A DNA stretch of 64,000 bases from an uncultured Methylopila sp. GTDB taxonomy: Bacteria > Pseudomonadota > Alphaproteobacteria > Rhizobiales > Methylopilaceae. Below the pieces are notes generated by a model, which saw only the letters and a program-made list of their open reading frames with translations, had not been told where the DNA came from and made no database searches. Location of the stretch: contig CABHPB010000072.1 in the NCBI GenBank assembly GCA_902168115.1, forward strand, positions 1 through 64,000. The letters run 5' to 3'. Each line of letters opens with the position of its first letter. The stretch's first letter is position 1. The translations under genes and the position numbers were made by a program. Below, one piece after another: positions 25,395-33,616 of this stretch.

Positions 25395-26033
25395 ATGAAG
25401 CGCAATCTCTTCGCCCTGGCGGCGGCCGCCCTGATCGCGGCCTCCGGACCCGTCCTCGCGCAGGACAAGGGCGCGGGCTCCGCGGCCGGCATGCCCGGCG
25501 CGCGGGACACCGGCCGCGTGAAGGCGGGGACCTACAAGGCCGACCCGAACCACACCCAGGTCGCATGGTCCGTGGACCACATGGGGTTCTCGACGCTGTT
25601 CGGCATGTTCGGACAGATCACCGGAACGCTCGCGCTCGATCCGGCGAAGCCGAACGACGCCAGGCTCGAGATCGAGGTCCCGATGTCGGGGCTGGTCGTG
25701 ACGTCGGAAAAGTTCTCGCAGCATCTGCGGAGCGCCGAGATCCTCGACGCCGCGAAGTTCCCGAACGCGACGTTCAAATCCACGTCGATCGAGGTCTTGG
25801 GAGACAAGGCCAAGGTGACGGGCGACCTCACGGTCCATGGCGTCACGAAGCGCGTGAAGCTCGACGCCGCCTTCCACGGCGCCGGCGTCAACCCGATGAC
25901 CAAGGCGGAGACGGTCGGTTTCTCCGCCACGGCGCGCGTCAAGCGCAGCGAGTTCGGTCTCGGCTATGCGAGCCCGGTCGTGTCCGACGACGTCGAGGTG
26001 ACGATCGTCGCGGCCTTCGAGCGCCAGCCCTGA
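25395..26033 (+). CDS. YceI-family periplasmic lipid-binding protein
   Basis: 212 residues. A signal peptide (about 1-22, ending VLA-QDK) is followed by a YceI lipocalin-like beta barrel: YKADPNHTQVAWSVDHMGFS, then FGQITGTLALDP, LRSAEILDAAKFPNATFKST and the GDLTVHGVTKRVKLDAAF block. Family members bind isoprenoid quinone-like lipids in the periplasm and are often induced by acid, osmotic or other stress. It stands alone, convergent with the chemoreceptor gene (7 bases between stops). The 249 bases upstream hold the rpoD terminator and otherwise only promoter space. Confidence 0.9.
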   Translation: MKRNLFALAAAALIAASGPVLAQDKGAGSAAGMPGARDTGRVKAGTYKADPNHTQVAWSVDHMGFSTLFGMFGQITGTLALDPAKPNDARLEIEVPMSGLVVTSEKFSQHLRSAEILDAAKFPNATFKSTSIEVLGDKAKVTGDLTVHGVTKRVKLDAAFHGAGVNPMTKAETVGFSATARVKRSEFGLGYASPVVSDDVEVTIVAAFERQP

Positions 26034-26040
26034 CCGAGCG

Positions 26041-27375
26041 TCAGTAAGCGCCGCTCTCGACGACCTTCGCGATCTCCTGCAGCGCCTTCTCGGCCTTCTC
26101 GAAGCTCGCGGAGGCGACGCCCCAGTCCTGCGTCTTCGCGGCCGAGATCATCCGGTCGATTTCGGAGCGGGCCGTGTCGCGCAGGCGCATGACCGCCGCA
26201 GGGCGCTGGTCGGCGGGGAGCGAGTCCAGCTTGGCGCCGAACGGCTCGGAGCGCTCGGCCGCCGAGGCGCCGATCAGGATCGAGCCGAGACGGCGACGCT
26301 CGACCGCGGCGTCCGCCGACAGGCGCATCAGGGCGTAGTCGGCGAGGCCGAACTTCTCGGCGGCGTCGACCGCCGCCATGGCGGTCGTCTCGGCGCCGAC
26401 CATCGCGTTGAGCGCGTCGCCGATCTCGCCGCGGGTCTTGGAGGCGAGCGAGGCGATGCGCGAGACGCTCTCGGAGATCTCGTTGGTGGCGGCGCGCTGC
26501 TGGCCAAGCACCTCGGCAAGCGCCTGCATGCGCGCGCTGATGCCGGCGACCTGCATGCCGACCGTCTCGACGCGGTCGCCGGTGGCGCGGATGCGAGCGT
26601 CGCCGGTCGAGACCGCTTCAGTGCTGTCGGCGGTGGCGCGCTTGATGGCGTTGGTCTCTTCCGTGAGCGTCGTGATGCGCGCGCGGATCTGCTCGGTCGC
26701 CTTGGCGGTCTGGCCGGAGAGCGACTTCACCTCGTTCGCGACGACCGCGAAGCCGCGGCCGGCTTCGCCGGCGCGCGCCGCCTCGATGGTGGCGTTGAGC
26801 GCGAGCAGATTGGTCTGGGAGGAGATGGCTTCGATCGCGTCGGCCATTTCGGCGATCTGGCGCACCGCGTCCTCGAGCACGCCGATGCGCGCCGAGATCG
26901 CGCCGACGCTCTCGCGAATGGTGCCCATGGAGCCCGCGGCCTGGCGCATCTCGCCGAGGCAGCCGCTGGTCTCCTCGCTCGCGGCGATGGCGTCGCTCGA
27001 GCCGTCGTTGCTCATGGCGGACAGTTCGGCGATGGAACTCGCGAGTTCCTCGACCGCGCCGGCGATCGTGCCCGCGCCGTCGGCGACCTGGCGCACGTCG
27101 TGGGTGACCCAGCCGATCGAGGCGCTGGTGGAAGCCGCCTGCTTGGCGAAGCCGAGCAGGTTCTGGAGTTCGGTCTTGCCACGGCGGGCGAGTTCGGCCG
27201 CGAAGGAGCGCAGCGCGACGCCGACGTCGCCGGAGGGCCAGTCGGCCGAATCCTGGCCGCGGCGCATCGCCTCGAGCGCCGCCACCAGCGCCGCCGTGTC
27301 GACCACGTCCTTTTCGACGGTCGTAGCAGGCTGCGCCGCCGCCGCAGGCGCCGCGCGCCTCAATCCGAACGCCAT
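26041..27375 (-). CDS. Soluble methyl-accepting chemotaxis-like protein
   Basis: 444 residues without any membrane segment. Residues about 60-330 form a long coiled coil with the MCP hairpin tip: [40 protein letters not shown], which binds CheA/CheW. The N-terminus has an Ala/Pro-rich linker and the C-terminal 100 residues form a separate helical domain that I do not recognise; it lacks the His/Cys pattern of a CZB zinc domain. It probably senses an intracellular signal or controls a chemotaxis-like cascade, with no che genes nearby. ATG 27375 follows GGGGGA. Confidence 0.85.
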   Translation of the reverse strand: MAFGLRRAAPAAAAQPATTVEKDVVDTAALVAALEAMRRGQDSADWPSGDVGVALRSFAAELARRGKTELQNLLGFAKQAASTSASIGWVTHDVRQVADGAGTIAGAVEELASSIAELSAMSNDGSSDAIAASEETSGCLGEMRQAAGSMGTIRESVGAISARIGVLEDAVRQIAEMADAIEAISSQTNLLALNATIEAARAGEAGRGFAVVANEVKSLSGQTAKATEQIRARITTLTEETNAIKRATADSTEAVSTGDARIRATGDRVETVGMQVAGISARMQALAEVLGQQRAATNEISESVSRIASLASKTRGEIGDALNAMVGAETTAMAAVDAAEKFGLADYALMRLSADAAVERRRLGSILIGASAAERSEPFGAKLDSLPADQRPAAVMRLRDTARSEIDRMISAAKTQDWGVASASFEKAEKALQEIAKVVESGAY

Positions 27376-27499
27376 GCCGAATCCCCCAACTTATCCGCCG
27401 CCCGACGGCGTTTTCTCTGCTCAAATCTTTCGCAGAAGGGCGTTAATGGAGAGTATTCGCGCGGCGCGGTATTTGAGTGTTCAATGGACCGGAAGTTGT

Positions 27500-27524
27500 G
27501 GCGCGGCCGAGTATCGGCCGCGCC
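27500..27524 (-). terminator. 11-bp hairpin after the DUF1428 gene
   Basis: GGCGCGGCCGA (27500-27510) and TCGGCCGCGCC (27514-27524) pair perfectly with a 3-base loop, 10 bases beyond the stop at 27535 on the minus strand. No T-run follows, so any effect on termination may need Rho. Confidence 0.5.
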
Positions 27525-27534
27525 CCGGACGCCC

Positions 27535-28260
27535 TCAGGCGTCGAACAGAGGTTCGAATCCGCCATAGACCAGCCGCTTCATTCCGTCGGCCGGAAGCGC
27601 GGCGGGGTCCTGCCGCGCCATGCGCGGATCCTGCATGACTTTTTCCCAACCCGCGTCGCGCGCGCTCTTGGAGGGCCACTCGACCCAGCCGTAGACGACC
27701 GTCTCGCCGCCCGCCGCCTGCACGGCGCCCTTGTAGTCGGTGACCTTGCCGTCCGGGACGTCGTCGCCCCAGGCGTCGACCACCCGGATCGCGCCGTGCT
27801 CGCGGAACATCTCGCCGACGGAGGCCGCCCAGTCGCGATAGGCGTCCCTGGCGCCGCTCGGCGCCGGCAGAAGGGTGGCGTCGACGTAGCCCGTCCGGCC
27901 TTCGCCGCCGAGATCCACGATCGGGGAAAAGCCTGCGAAGATCATCCGCATGCCGTCGAACGGCATGTCGGTCGCCGCCTCGCGCATGCGCGGGTCGGTC
28001 ATGATCTTCTCGTTGGCGGCGTCGCGGGTCGCCTTGTCGGGATATTCGATCCAGGAAAACACCACGACCTCGTCCTCCTTCGCCTTCACGGCGCGGCGGA
28101 AGTCGGTCAGCTTGCCGTCGGGGACGTCGACGCCCCAGGTCTCGACCAACCGCGTCGCGCCGAACTCCTTGAACAGCGGCGCGACCTCGGCGACGTGGCG
28201 GGCGTAGACCTCCTTGTTGGCGGCCGGCACCGCCGCGACGAAGCCTTCGAGATACCCCAT
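27535..28260 (-). CDS. Tandem-duplicated DUF1428 (YbaA-like) protein
   Basis: 241 residues made of two similar halves of about 115 residues. Half one runs MGYLEGFVAAVPAANKEVYA to PFDGMRMIFAGFSPI; half two runs TGYVDATLLPAPSGARDAYR to PADGMKRLVYGGFEPL. Both carry the DUF1428 landmarks W-G-D-D/VPDGK-TD, W-x-E(Y/W)P-x-K and DPRM. Members are usually single-domain dimeric alpha-beta proteins of unknown function, so this looks like a fused dimer. ATG 28260 has GGAGGAG six bases upstream. It stands alone and is transcribed from a locally AT-rich promoter region (28320-28365). Confidence 0.85.
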   Translation of the reverse strand: MGYLEGFVAAVPAANKEVYARHVAEVAPLFKEFGATRLVETWGVDVPDGKLTDFRRAVKAKEDEVVVFSWIEYPDKATRDAANEKIMTDPRMREAATDMPFDGMRMIFAGFSPIVDLGGEGRTGYVDATLLPAPSGARDAYRDWAASVGEMFREHGAIRVVDAWGDDVPDGKVTDYKGAVQAAGGETVVYGWVEWPSKSARDAGWEKVMQDPRMARQDPAALPADGMKRLVYGGFEPLFDA

Positions 28261-28411
28261 GCCGTTCTCCTCCATTGCCTGTCTCGGACGCCGGCCGGCC
28301 CCGCGTTAAGCCTGACGCTGGCGTCGTCATTTGTGTTGATATCAACCTATATCGAGATTGCAAGTCACGAGATCGGCGCCGGGACGGGGCGGGACGATGG
28401 ACCAGCGCGGC

Positions 28412-29788
28412 TCAGACGACGTCGCGCAGGGCCTTGGGACCGGCCGCGAGGATCGCCGCCAGCGTCTCCAGCGCCGCCGCGAGACGAGCGCGTTCGGGAA
28501 CGGCGCCGAGCGAGACGCGCACGGCCTCCACGGCCGGGCCGCCGGCCCGGAAAGCGTCGGACGGCGTGACCGCAAGGCCATGGCGCCGGGCCCTTTCCGC
28601 GAGGCCATGGCGGTCCCACCCGCCGGTCAGCGGCAGCCACAGGTGAAGCCCGCTGGGATGCGCGATCGCCGCCGGCAGCGCGGCGCGCGCGAGCGACTGG
28701 CGCGCCTCGGCCTCGGCCCGCACGCCGGCGAGGAGGTCGGCCGCGACGCCGTCCCGTATCCAGCCGCAGACCAGCGCCGACATCAGCGGCGGCGCCATCA
28801 GCGAGACCGCGCGCAGTGCGTTCGCCAGGCGCTCGCGCGAAGCGGCGTCGGGCGCGACGACGAAGGCGATGCGTAGGCCGGGCGTCAGGCACTTCGAGAC
28901 CGTCGCGACATGGAAGGTGGTCGCCGGCGCGAGCGTCGCGAAGGCCTGCGGCGCGTCTTGCGCGAGCGGCGAGTACGGGTCGTCCTCGATGATCGTGAGC
29001 CCGTGGCGGACGACTACGTCGGCGATCGCCCGCCGCCGCGCCTCCGGCATCGTGGCGGCGGTCGGGTTCGCGATCGCCGGATTGAGATAGACGAAGCGCG
29101 CGCCCTGCCGCGCCCGCATTGCGGCTTGAAGGCTGTCTGGGCGCATGCCGTCGGCGTCGGTCTCGACGGCGATCGCCGCAAGCCCGAACTGGGCGGCCGC
29201 CGACAGCAGGCCGGGATAGACCATCGGCTCGCACAGGACCGCGGCGTCAGGCCCGGTCGCGCCCGACAGGATCGCCGCGATCGCCGACTGCGCGCCGGCC
29301 GCGACCAGCACGCGCTCGGGATCGACCGTTCCGAGCGTGCGGCGGAGCCACGCCGCGCCGGCCGCGCGTTCCGCCGACGATCCGGCGCCGGGATGGTAGG
29401 ACATCAGCAGGTCGAGGTTCGAGCGCGCCGAGATTTCCGCGACTCCCCGCGCGACCAGTTCGGCGAGCCGCACGCCCTTTGGCGCCGGCGGGATGTTCAT
29501 GGAGAGGTCGAGCGGCGGCGCGGCGGGATCGCGGCGCGGCGCGACGAAGGAGCCGCGCCCGGTGACGGCGTCGATCAGGTTGCGACGGCGCGCTTCGGCG
29601 TAGGCCCGGGTGACGGTCGTAAAATCGACGCCGATCGCGTCGGCGAGCGCGCGCTGGGGCGGAAGTCGGTCGCCCTCGCGGAGCGATCCGTTCTCGAGGC
29701 CCGCCTCGATGGCCTCCACGATCTGGAGGTAGAGCGGCCCGCCCGACGGCGAGATCGCAGGCGTCCAGCCTCCAGTTCCGGCAGTCAT
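28412..29788 (-). CDS. MocR/PdxR-type regulator (GntR HTH fused to aminotransferase domain)
   Basis: 458 residues. The N-terminal winged helix of the GntR family (about 20-80, LREGDRLPPQRALADAIGVD, FTTVTRAYAEARRRNLI, TGRGSFV) is joined to a fold-type I PLP-binding domain. The PLP domain shows IEDDPYSPL and the lysine segment TVSKCLTPGLRI. MocR regulators use PLP or an amino compound to control vitamin B6, amino-acid or osmolyte genes. It lies downstream of the BCCT transporter on the same strand, separated by a hairpin. I chose ATG 29788 with GGAG upstream. The regulated gene is unknown. Confidence 0.88.
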   Translation of the reverse strand: MTAGTGGWTPAISPSGGPLYLQIVEAIEAGLENGSLREGDRLPPQRALADAIGVDFTTVTRAYAEARRRNLIDAVTGRGSFVAPRRDPAAPPLDLSMNIPPAPKGVRLAELVARGVAEISARSNLDLLMSYHPGAGSSAERAAGAAWLRRTLGTVDPERVLVAAGAQSAIAAILSGATGPDAAVLCEPMVYPGLLSAAAQFGLAAIAVETDADGMRPDSLQAAMRARQGARFVYLNPAIANPTAATMPEARRRAIADVVVRHGLTIIEDDPYSPLAQDAPQAFATLAPATTFHVATVSKCLTPGLRIAFVVAPDAASRERLANALRAVSLMAPPLMSALVCGWIRDGVAADLLAGVRAEAEARQSLARAALPAAIAHPSGLHLWLPLTGGWDRHGLAERARRHGLAVTPSDAFRAGGPAVEAVRVSLGAVPERARLAAALETLAAILAAGPKALRDVV

Positions 29789-29850
29789 GCGCCGCGCTCC
29801 GCCGACCCTGCAATCCGGCGACTGTATGCGGGCGATGCCGCCGAGCAAAC

Positions 29851-29880
29851 GGGGACTGCGCGGAGATCCGCGCCGTCCCC
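29851..29880 (-). terminator. Hairpin terminator after the BCCT transporter gene
   Basis: GGGGAC-t-GCGCGGA pairs with TCCGCGC-c-GTCCCC around a two-base loop, giving a 13-bp stem with one mismatch, 7 bases past the stop at 29888. The minus strand continues with a short T-rich stretch (GTTTG). Confidence 0.6.
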
Positions 29881-29887
29881 AGCCTCG

Positions 29888-31477
29888 TCAGGCCGTCAGG
29901 TGCTGGTCGGCCGGCCGGGCGTGCGCCGCGATGGCGGAGGCCGAGTCCGGCGCGCCGTAGTTGGTGTGTTCCTCAAGGTCGTCCAGCAGCGCGTGATAGA
30001 GCGAGACGCACAGCCCCGCCATCACCAGCAGGAACGGCGCGGCCACGATGATCGAGGCCGTCTGCAGCGCGTTGAGGCCGCCCATCATCAGCAGGATCGA
30101 GGCGGACGCGCCGGCGAGGACGCCCCAGAGCACGACCACCCACTTCGCCGGTTCCAGCGTGCCGCGCGCCGACAGCATGCCCATCACCACCGAGCCGGCG
30201 TCGGCGCCGGAGATGAAGAACACCCCGACCAGGAACATCGCCACGACGCAGGAGATCGTCGCGCCCGGATATTGCTCGAGCAGGGAGAACAGGGCGATGG
30301 CGCTGTCCTGCTTGACCGCCTCGACGAGGCCGCCGGCGCCGTAGAGCTCCGAATGCAGCGCCGCGCCGCCCATCACGGCGAACCACACGAAGGTCACCGC
30401 GCTCGGGGCGAGCAGCACGCCCACCACGAACTCCCGGATGGTGCGGCCGCGCGAGATGCGGGCGATGAACACGCCGACGAACGGCGCCCAGGACACCCAC
30501 CAGGCCCAGTAGAAGATCGTCCAGCTGCCGAGCCATTTGCCATCGGAGAAGGCGGCGGTGCGGAACGACATGCCGATGATGTCTCGGACATAGTCGCCGA
30601 TCGACTCTGCGAACGTGTTCATGATGAACACCGTCGGGCCGACGACCGCGAGGAACAGCAGCAGGAAGATCGCCACCACCATGTTCATGTTGGACAGGAA
30701 CTGGATGCCCTTTCCGACGCCGGAGACGGCGGACAGGATGAACAGCACGGTCATGACGATGATGATGGCGAGCGAGATGCCGACCGACGTCCCGGTGCCC
30801 CAGAGGAAGTTCATGCCGGTGTTGATCTGCTGGGCGCCGAGGCCGAGCGATGTCGCGGTCCCGAACAGCGTCGCGAACAGCGCGAGGATGTCGATCGCCT
30901 TGCCGAGCGGGCCGTCGGCGAGGTCGCCGATCAGCGGGCGGAAGGCGCTCGAGATCAGGTTCGGATAGCCGCGCCGGAAGGTGAAGTAGGCGATGGCGAG
31001 GCCGGTGACGGCGTAAATCGCCCACGGGTGCAGCGCCCAGTGGAAGTACGAGTACTTCATGGCGAGCAGCGCCGCTTCCTTGGTCTGCGGCTGCGCGAGA
31101 CCGTGCGGCGGCGTGCCGAAATGCGAGATCGGCTCGGCGACGCCCCAGAACATCAGGCCGATGCCCATGCCGACGCTGAACATCATGCAGACCCAAGAGG
31201 TGGTCGAGAACTCGGGCTGTTCGTCGTCAAGACCCAGCCTGATGTCGCCGAACCGGCTGAAGGCGAGGTAGAGCGCGAAGATCAGGAAGATCGCGCTTGA
31301 AACGACGAACGACCAGCCGAAGTCCTCGATCACGGTCTTCAACACGGAGCCGGCGATCGCCGAGAGGCTGTCCGGCCAGATCGCGCCCCAGGCGACAAAT
31401 GCGATCGAGACGGCGACGGCCGGCCCGAAGACCCACGGATCGACGCTGCTTGACTCGCTGCTATTGCTATCTGTCAC
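29888..31477 (-). CDS. BCCT-family betaine/choline/carnitine transporter
   Basis: 529 residues with about 12 hydrophobic segments. Family landmarks include MFSVGMGIGLMFWGVAEPI near helix 3 and FYWAWWVSWAPFVGVFIARI with the aromatic betaine-binding box in helix 8. BCCT carriers take up quaternary amines with Na+ or H+. It ends the gbc-dgc-etf gene run, so glycine betaine or a related methylamine is the likely substrate. The start is GTG 31477 with GGGGATAGG upstream. The C-terminal tail is short (about 20 residues after the last helix), so no long osmosensing domain is evident. Confidence 0.92.
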   Translation of the reverse strand: MTDSNSSESSSVDPWVFGPAVAVSIAFVAWGAIWPDSLSAIAGSVLKTVIEDFGWSFVVSSAIFLIFALYLAFSRFGDIRLGLDDEQPEFSTTSWVCMMFSVGMGIGLMFWGVAEPISHFGTPPHGLAQPQTKEAALLAMKYSYFHWALHPWAIYAVTGLAIAYFTFRRGYPNLISSAFRPLIGDLADGPLGKAIDILALFATLFGTATSLGLGAQQINTGMNFLWGTGTSVGISLAIIIVMTVLFILSAVSGVGKGIQFLSNMNMVVAIFLLLFLAVVGPTVFIMNTFAESIGDYVRDIIGMSFRTAAFSDGKWLGSWTIFYWAWWVSWAPFVGVFIARISRGRTIREFVVGVLLAPSAVTFVWFAVMGGAALHSELYGAGGLVEAVKQDSAIALFSLLEQYPGATISCVVAMFLVGVFFISGADAGSVVMGMLSARGTLEPAKWVVVLWGVLAGASASILLMMGGLNALQTASIIVAAPFLLVMAGLCVSLYHALLDDLEEHTNYGAPDSASAIAAHARPADQHLTA

Positions 31478-31515
31478 AGACCTATCCCCATGTTCCTGTT
31501 GTCTTTTTTTGTGAT

Positions 31516-31572
31516 CGAGCGATGCGCGGACCGTGACGCGAACGTCTGCGTCGGCCGCTTCTCCATCGCTCG
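31516..31572 (-). repeat. Long-spaced 9-bp inverted repeat in the BCCT leader
   Basis: CGAGCGATG (31516-31524) and CATCGCTCG (31564-31572) are perfect complements 39 bases apart, inside the 139-base etfB-BCCT gap. They could base-pair in the leader RNA or mark a pair of protein sites. Confidence 0.3.
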
Positions 31573-31616
31573 TCAGTTCGATGCGTCGTGCGTTGCGTCC
31601 TTCCAGAGATGAAGGG

Positions 31617-32405
31617 TTATGCCGTCGGCCCGGTCGCGCCGGCGCCCGCGGGCGCCAGCACGCCGACCCGGCGCAGGAATGCGAGAACCTCCTTCGCCGC
31701 GTCCTCGGGCGTCGGACCGTCGAGAATCTTCGCGCCGCCCGCGGTCGCCTCGCCGGTGACCGCCTTGAGCCGGTCGGCGGCCGAGCCGCCCGCGGCGCGC
31801 ATCATCTTCGGGCGCTTGCGGTAGGGCCGCTCTTCCGGCGCGGGCGCGACGGCTGCGAGGTCGGCCGCGGCGGCGTCGACGCGTTCGATCGAGCCGCGGC
31901 GCGCCTTGCCGAAGGCGTAGGGCAGGGGCGCCGGCGCGTTCGGATGGACGGTGACGACGAGCGGCGTGCGCACGACAAGGCGGCGCAGCGCGCCCTTCGG
32001 CAGCGCCTGGTCGACCTCGACGAGGCCGTCTCCGGCCGGCCGGATCGCGACAGCGTCCGGGACGATCGGCACGCCGAGCCGGGCCGCGACCGCGTAGGGC
32101 GCGAGGCCCGTTTCCTCGCCGCCCTGGCCGCGCCGTCCGGCGAGCACGACGTCGGGCGCTTCAGTCGCGATGCGGGCGACGAGCGGGCCGATCGGGTCCG
32201 GTCCGCCGGCGCAGGCGAGATGGACCGCGCGGTCGAGCCCGTGGCCGAGCGCCGCCTCGGCCGGAAAGGCGTCCGGACCGACATGCAGGCCAATCGACGC
32301 GCCGAGCTCCGCCGCGATCCGGATGGCCTGCGCCTCTGTCCTCGGAAGCGCGGGCTTGCCGGAGACCGGGTGCCGTCCGACCGAGAGGAGGACGACGAGC
32401 TTCAC
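31617..32405 (-). CDS. etfB: Electron transfer flavoprotein beta subunit, dimethylglycine pathway
   Basis: 262 residues of the ETF beta/FixA family (MKLVVLLSVGRHPVSGKPAL, GGPDPIGPLVA, VLAGRRGQGGEETG). With EtfA it carries electrons from dimethylglycine dehydrogenase DgcAB towards the quinone pool. The C-terminal part with Pro/Ala-rich linker and KKR-type basic patch is typical of the betaine-locus ETF branch. GTG 32405 overlaps the etfA stop by four bases (GTGA). It is the last gene of the coupled dgcB-etfA-etfB set. Confidence 0.88.
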   Translation of the reverse strand: MKLVVLLSVGRHPVSGKPALPRTEAQAIRIAAELGASIGLHVGPDAFPAEAALGHGLDRAVHLACAGGPDPIGPLVARIATEAPDVVLAGRRGQGGEETGLAPYAVAARLGVPIVPDAVAIRPAGDGLVEVDQALPKGALRRLVVRTPLVVTVHPNAPAPLPYAFGKARRGSIERVDAAAADLAAVAPAPEERPYRKRPKMMRAAGGSAADRLKAVTGEATAGGAKILDGPTPEDAAKEVLAFLRRVGVLAPAGAGATGPTA

Positions 32406-33616
32406 GGCCGGTCCCCCCGCTCGCGCTCAAGCTCTTTCAGGATCGCCGGCATCACGAGCTGTGCGTCCTGGATGATCCCGAGGCCAGCGCGCGCGATCAT
32501 GGCGGCGTGGAGGTCGGTGTTGACGGCGACGATGTGCTCGCAGTCGGCGACGCCCTGCAGGTGCTGGGGCGCGCCCGCGATGCCGAGCGCGAAGTAGCAG
32601 GTCGCGCCGAGCACGGTGCCCGAGGCGCCCACCTGCCGGTCGCGCGGCATCAGGCCCGCGTCGCAGAGCACGCGGCTCGCGCCGGGCGTCGCGCCTAGCG
32701 CCGCCACGACGCGGGCGAACAGGTCGAGGTCGGTGACGCCGTTTCCGGCGGAGACGACGAAGTCGGCGAGGGCGAGCGGCACGGTCGCCGGATCGGCCGG
32801 AATGAGCCGCGCCGAGACGATCGCCCCGGCTGCGCCGGTCCGGTCGGTGGAAAGTTCGACCGTCTCGAGCCGCGCCTCCCGCGGAGCGCCGGCATAGGAG
32901 GCGACGCAATCCGCCGCCACGGTGACGAGGCGCGTCGGCGCCGAGCGCTGCTCGACCTTGCGGCATCTCGCGGGGCGACCGAGCGCGGATGCGGAGACCT
33001 GCTCGGCGTCTGCGAAGAGCGGCTCCCCGGTCAGGACCGCGACACGGCGCGCGAGGTCGCCGCCGTCCGCGGATTCGGCGAACAGCACGTGTCTGGGATC
33101 GAGGGCGCGCATCGCCGCCACGATTTCCGCCGCGCGGCCGTCGGGATCGTAGGCGTCGGGGTCGCGCGCCGCGATCGCAATGCGGTCCGCTCCGGCGGGG
33201 CCGAGATCGGGCGAGGCCGCACCGACCAACGCGAACGTCGCGCCGGTCTTTCCGGCGAGCTCGCGGGCGGCGCCGAACAGCTGGCGGTCGTGCTCGCCGA
33301 GCCGCCCGCCGGCCATGTCCGGCGCGACGAGGACTAAAAAGTCCGGGTTCTCAACAATAACAGGCTTCGGCGGCGCCTTTTCGGCCGGCCGCTCCGGCGC
33401 GTGAGCGGCCAGGACCGGGACAACGCCGAACTGCGAGCGGTCGAGCCTCAGCCGCGCCGCGCCCGGAACGCGCTGGGAGGCGGCTTCCGTGCGGGGGTCG
33501 CGGCGCGGGCGGCGGCTCGCGGAGGCCTTCGCCCCGAGGTCGTAGCGCGGCCGCTCGGCGCCGGCGGTTCGGGCCGCTGCGCGCTCGGCGCGGGGATCGC
33601 GGCGCGGGCGCGTCAC
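32402..33616 (-). CDS. etfA: Electron transfer flavoprotein alpha subunit, dimethylglycine pathway
   Basis: 404 residues. The C-terminal FAD-binding half is standard ETF alpha: GASGTVLGATCYFALGIAG and QHLQGVADCEHIVAVNTD. The N-terminal domain holds FLVLVAPDMAGGRL. Before it lies an extension of about 80 residues rich in Arg and Ala with two RRDPR motifs, longer than in housekeeping EtfA and seemingly a feature of the betaine-locus ETFs. The start is a GTG at 33616 overlapping the dgcB stop by four bases; longer in-frame starts up to 33856 lie within dgcB and look non-native. Confidence 0.88.
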   Translation of the reverse strand: MTRPRRDPRAERAAARTAGAERPRYDLGAKASASRRPRRDPRTEAASQRVPGAARLRLDRSQFGVVPVLAAHAPERPAEKAPPKPVIVENPDFLVLVAPDMAGGRLGEHDRQLFGAARELAGKTGATFALVGAASPDLGPAGADRIAIAARDPDAYDPDGRAAEIVAAMRALDPRHVLFAESADGGDLARRVAVLTGEPLFADAEQVSASALGRPARCRKVEQRSAPTRLVTVAADCVASYAGAPREARLETVELSTDRTGAAGAIVSARLIPADPATVPLALADFVVSAGNGVTDLDLFARVVAALGATPGASRVLCDAGLMPRDRQVGASGTVLGATCYFALGIAGAPQHLQGVADCEHIVAVNTDLHAAMIARAGLGIIQDAQLVMPAILKELERERGDRP

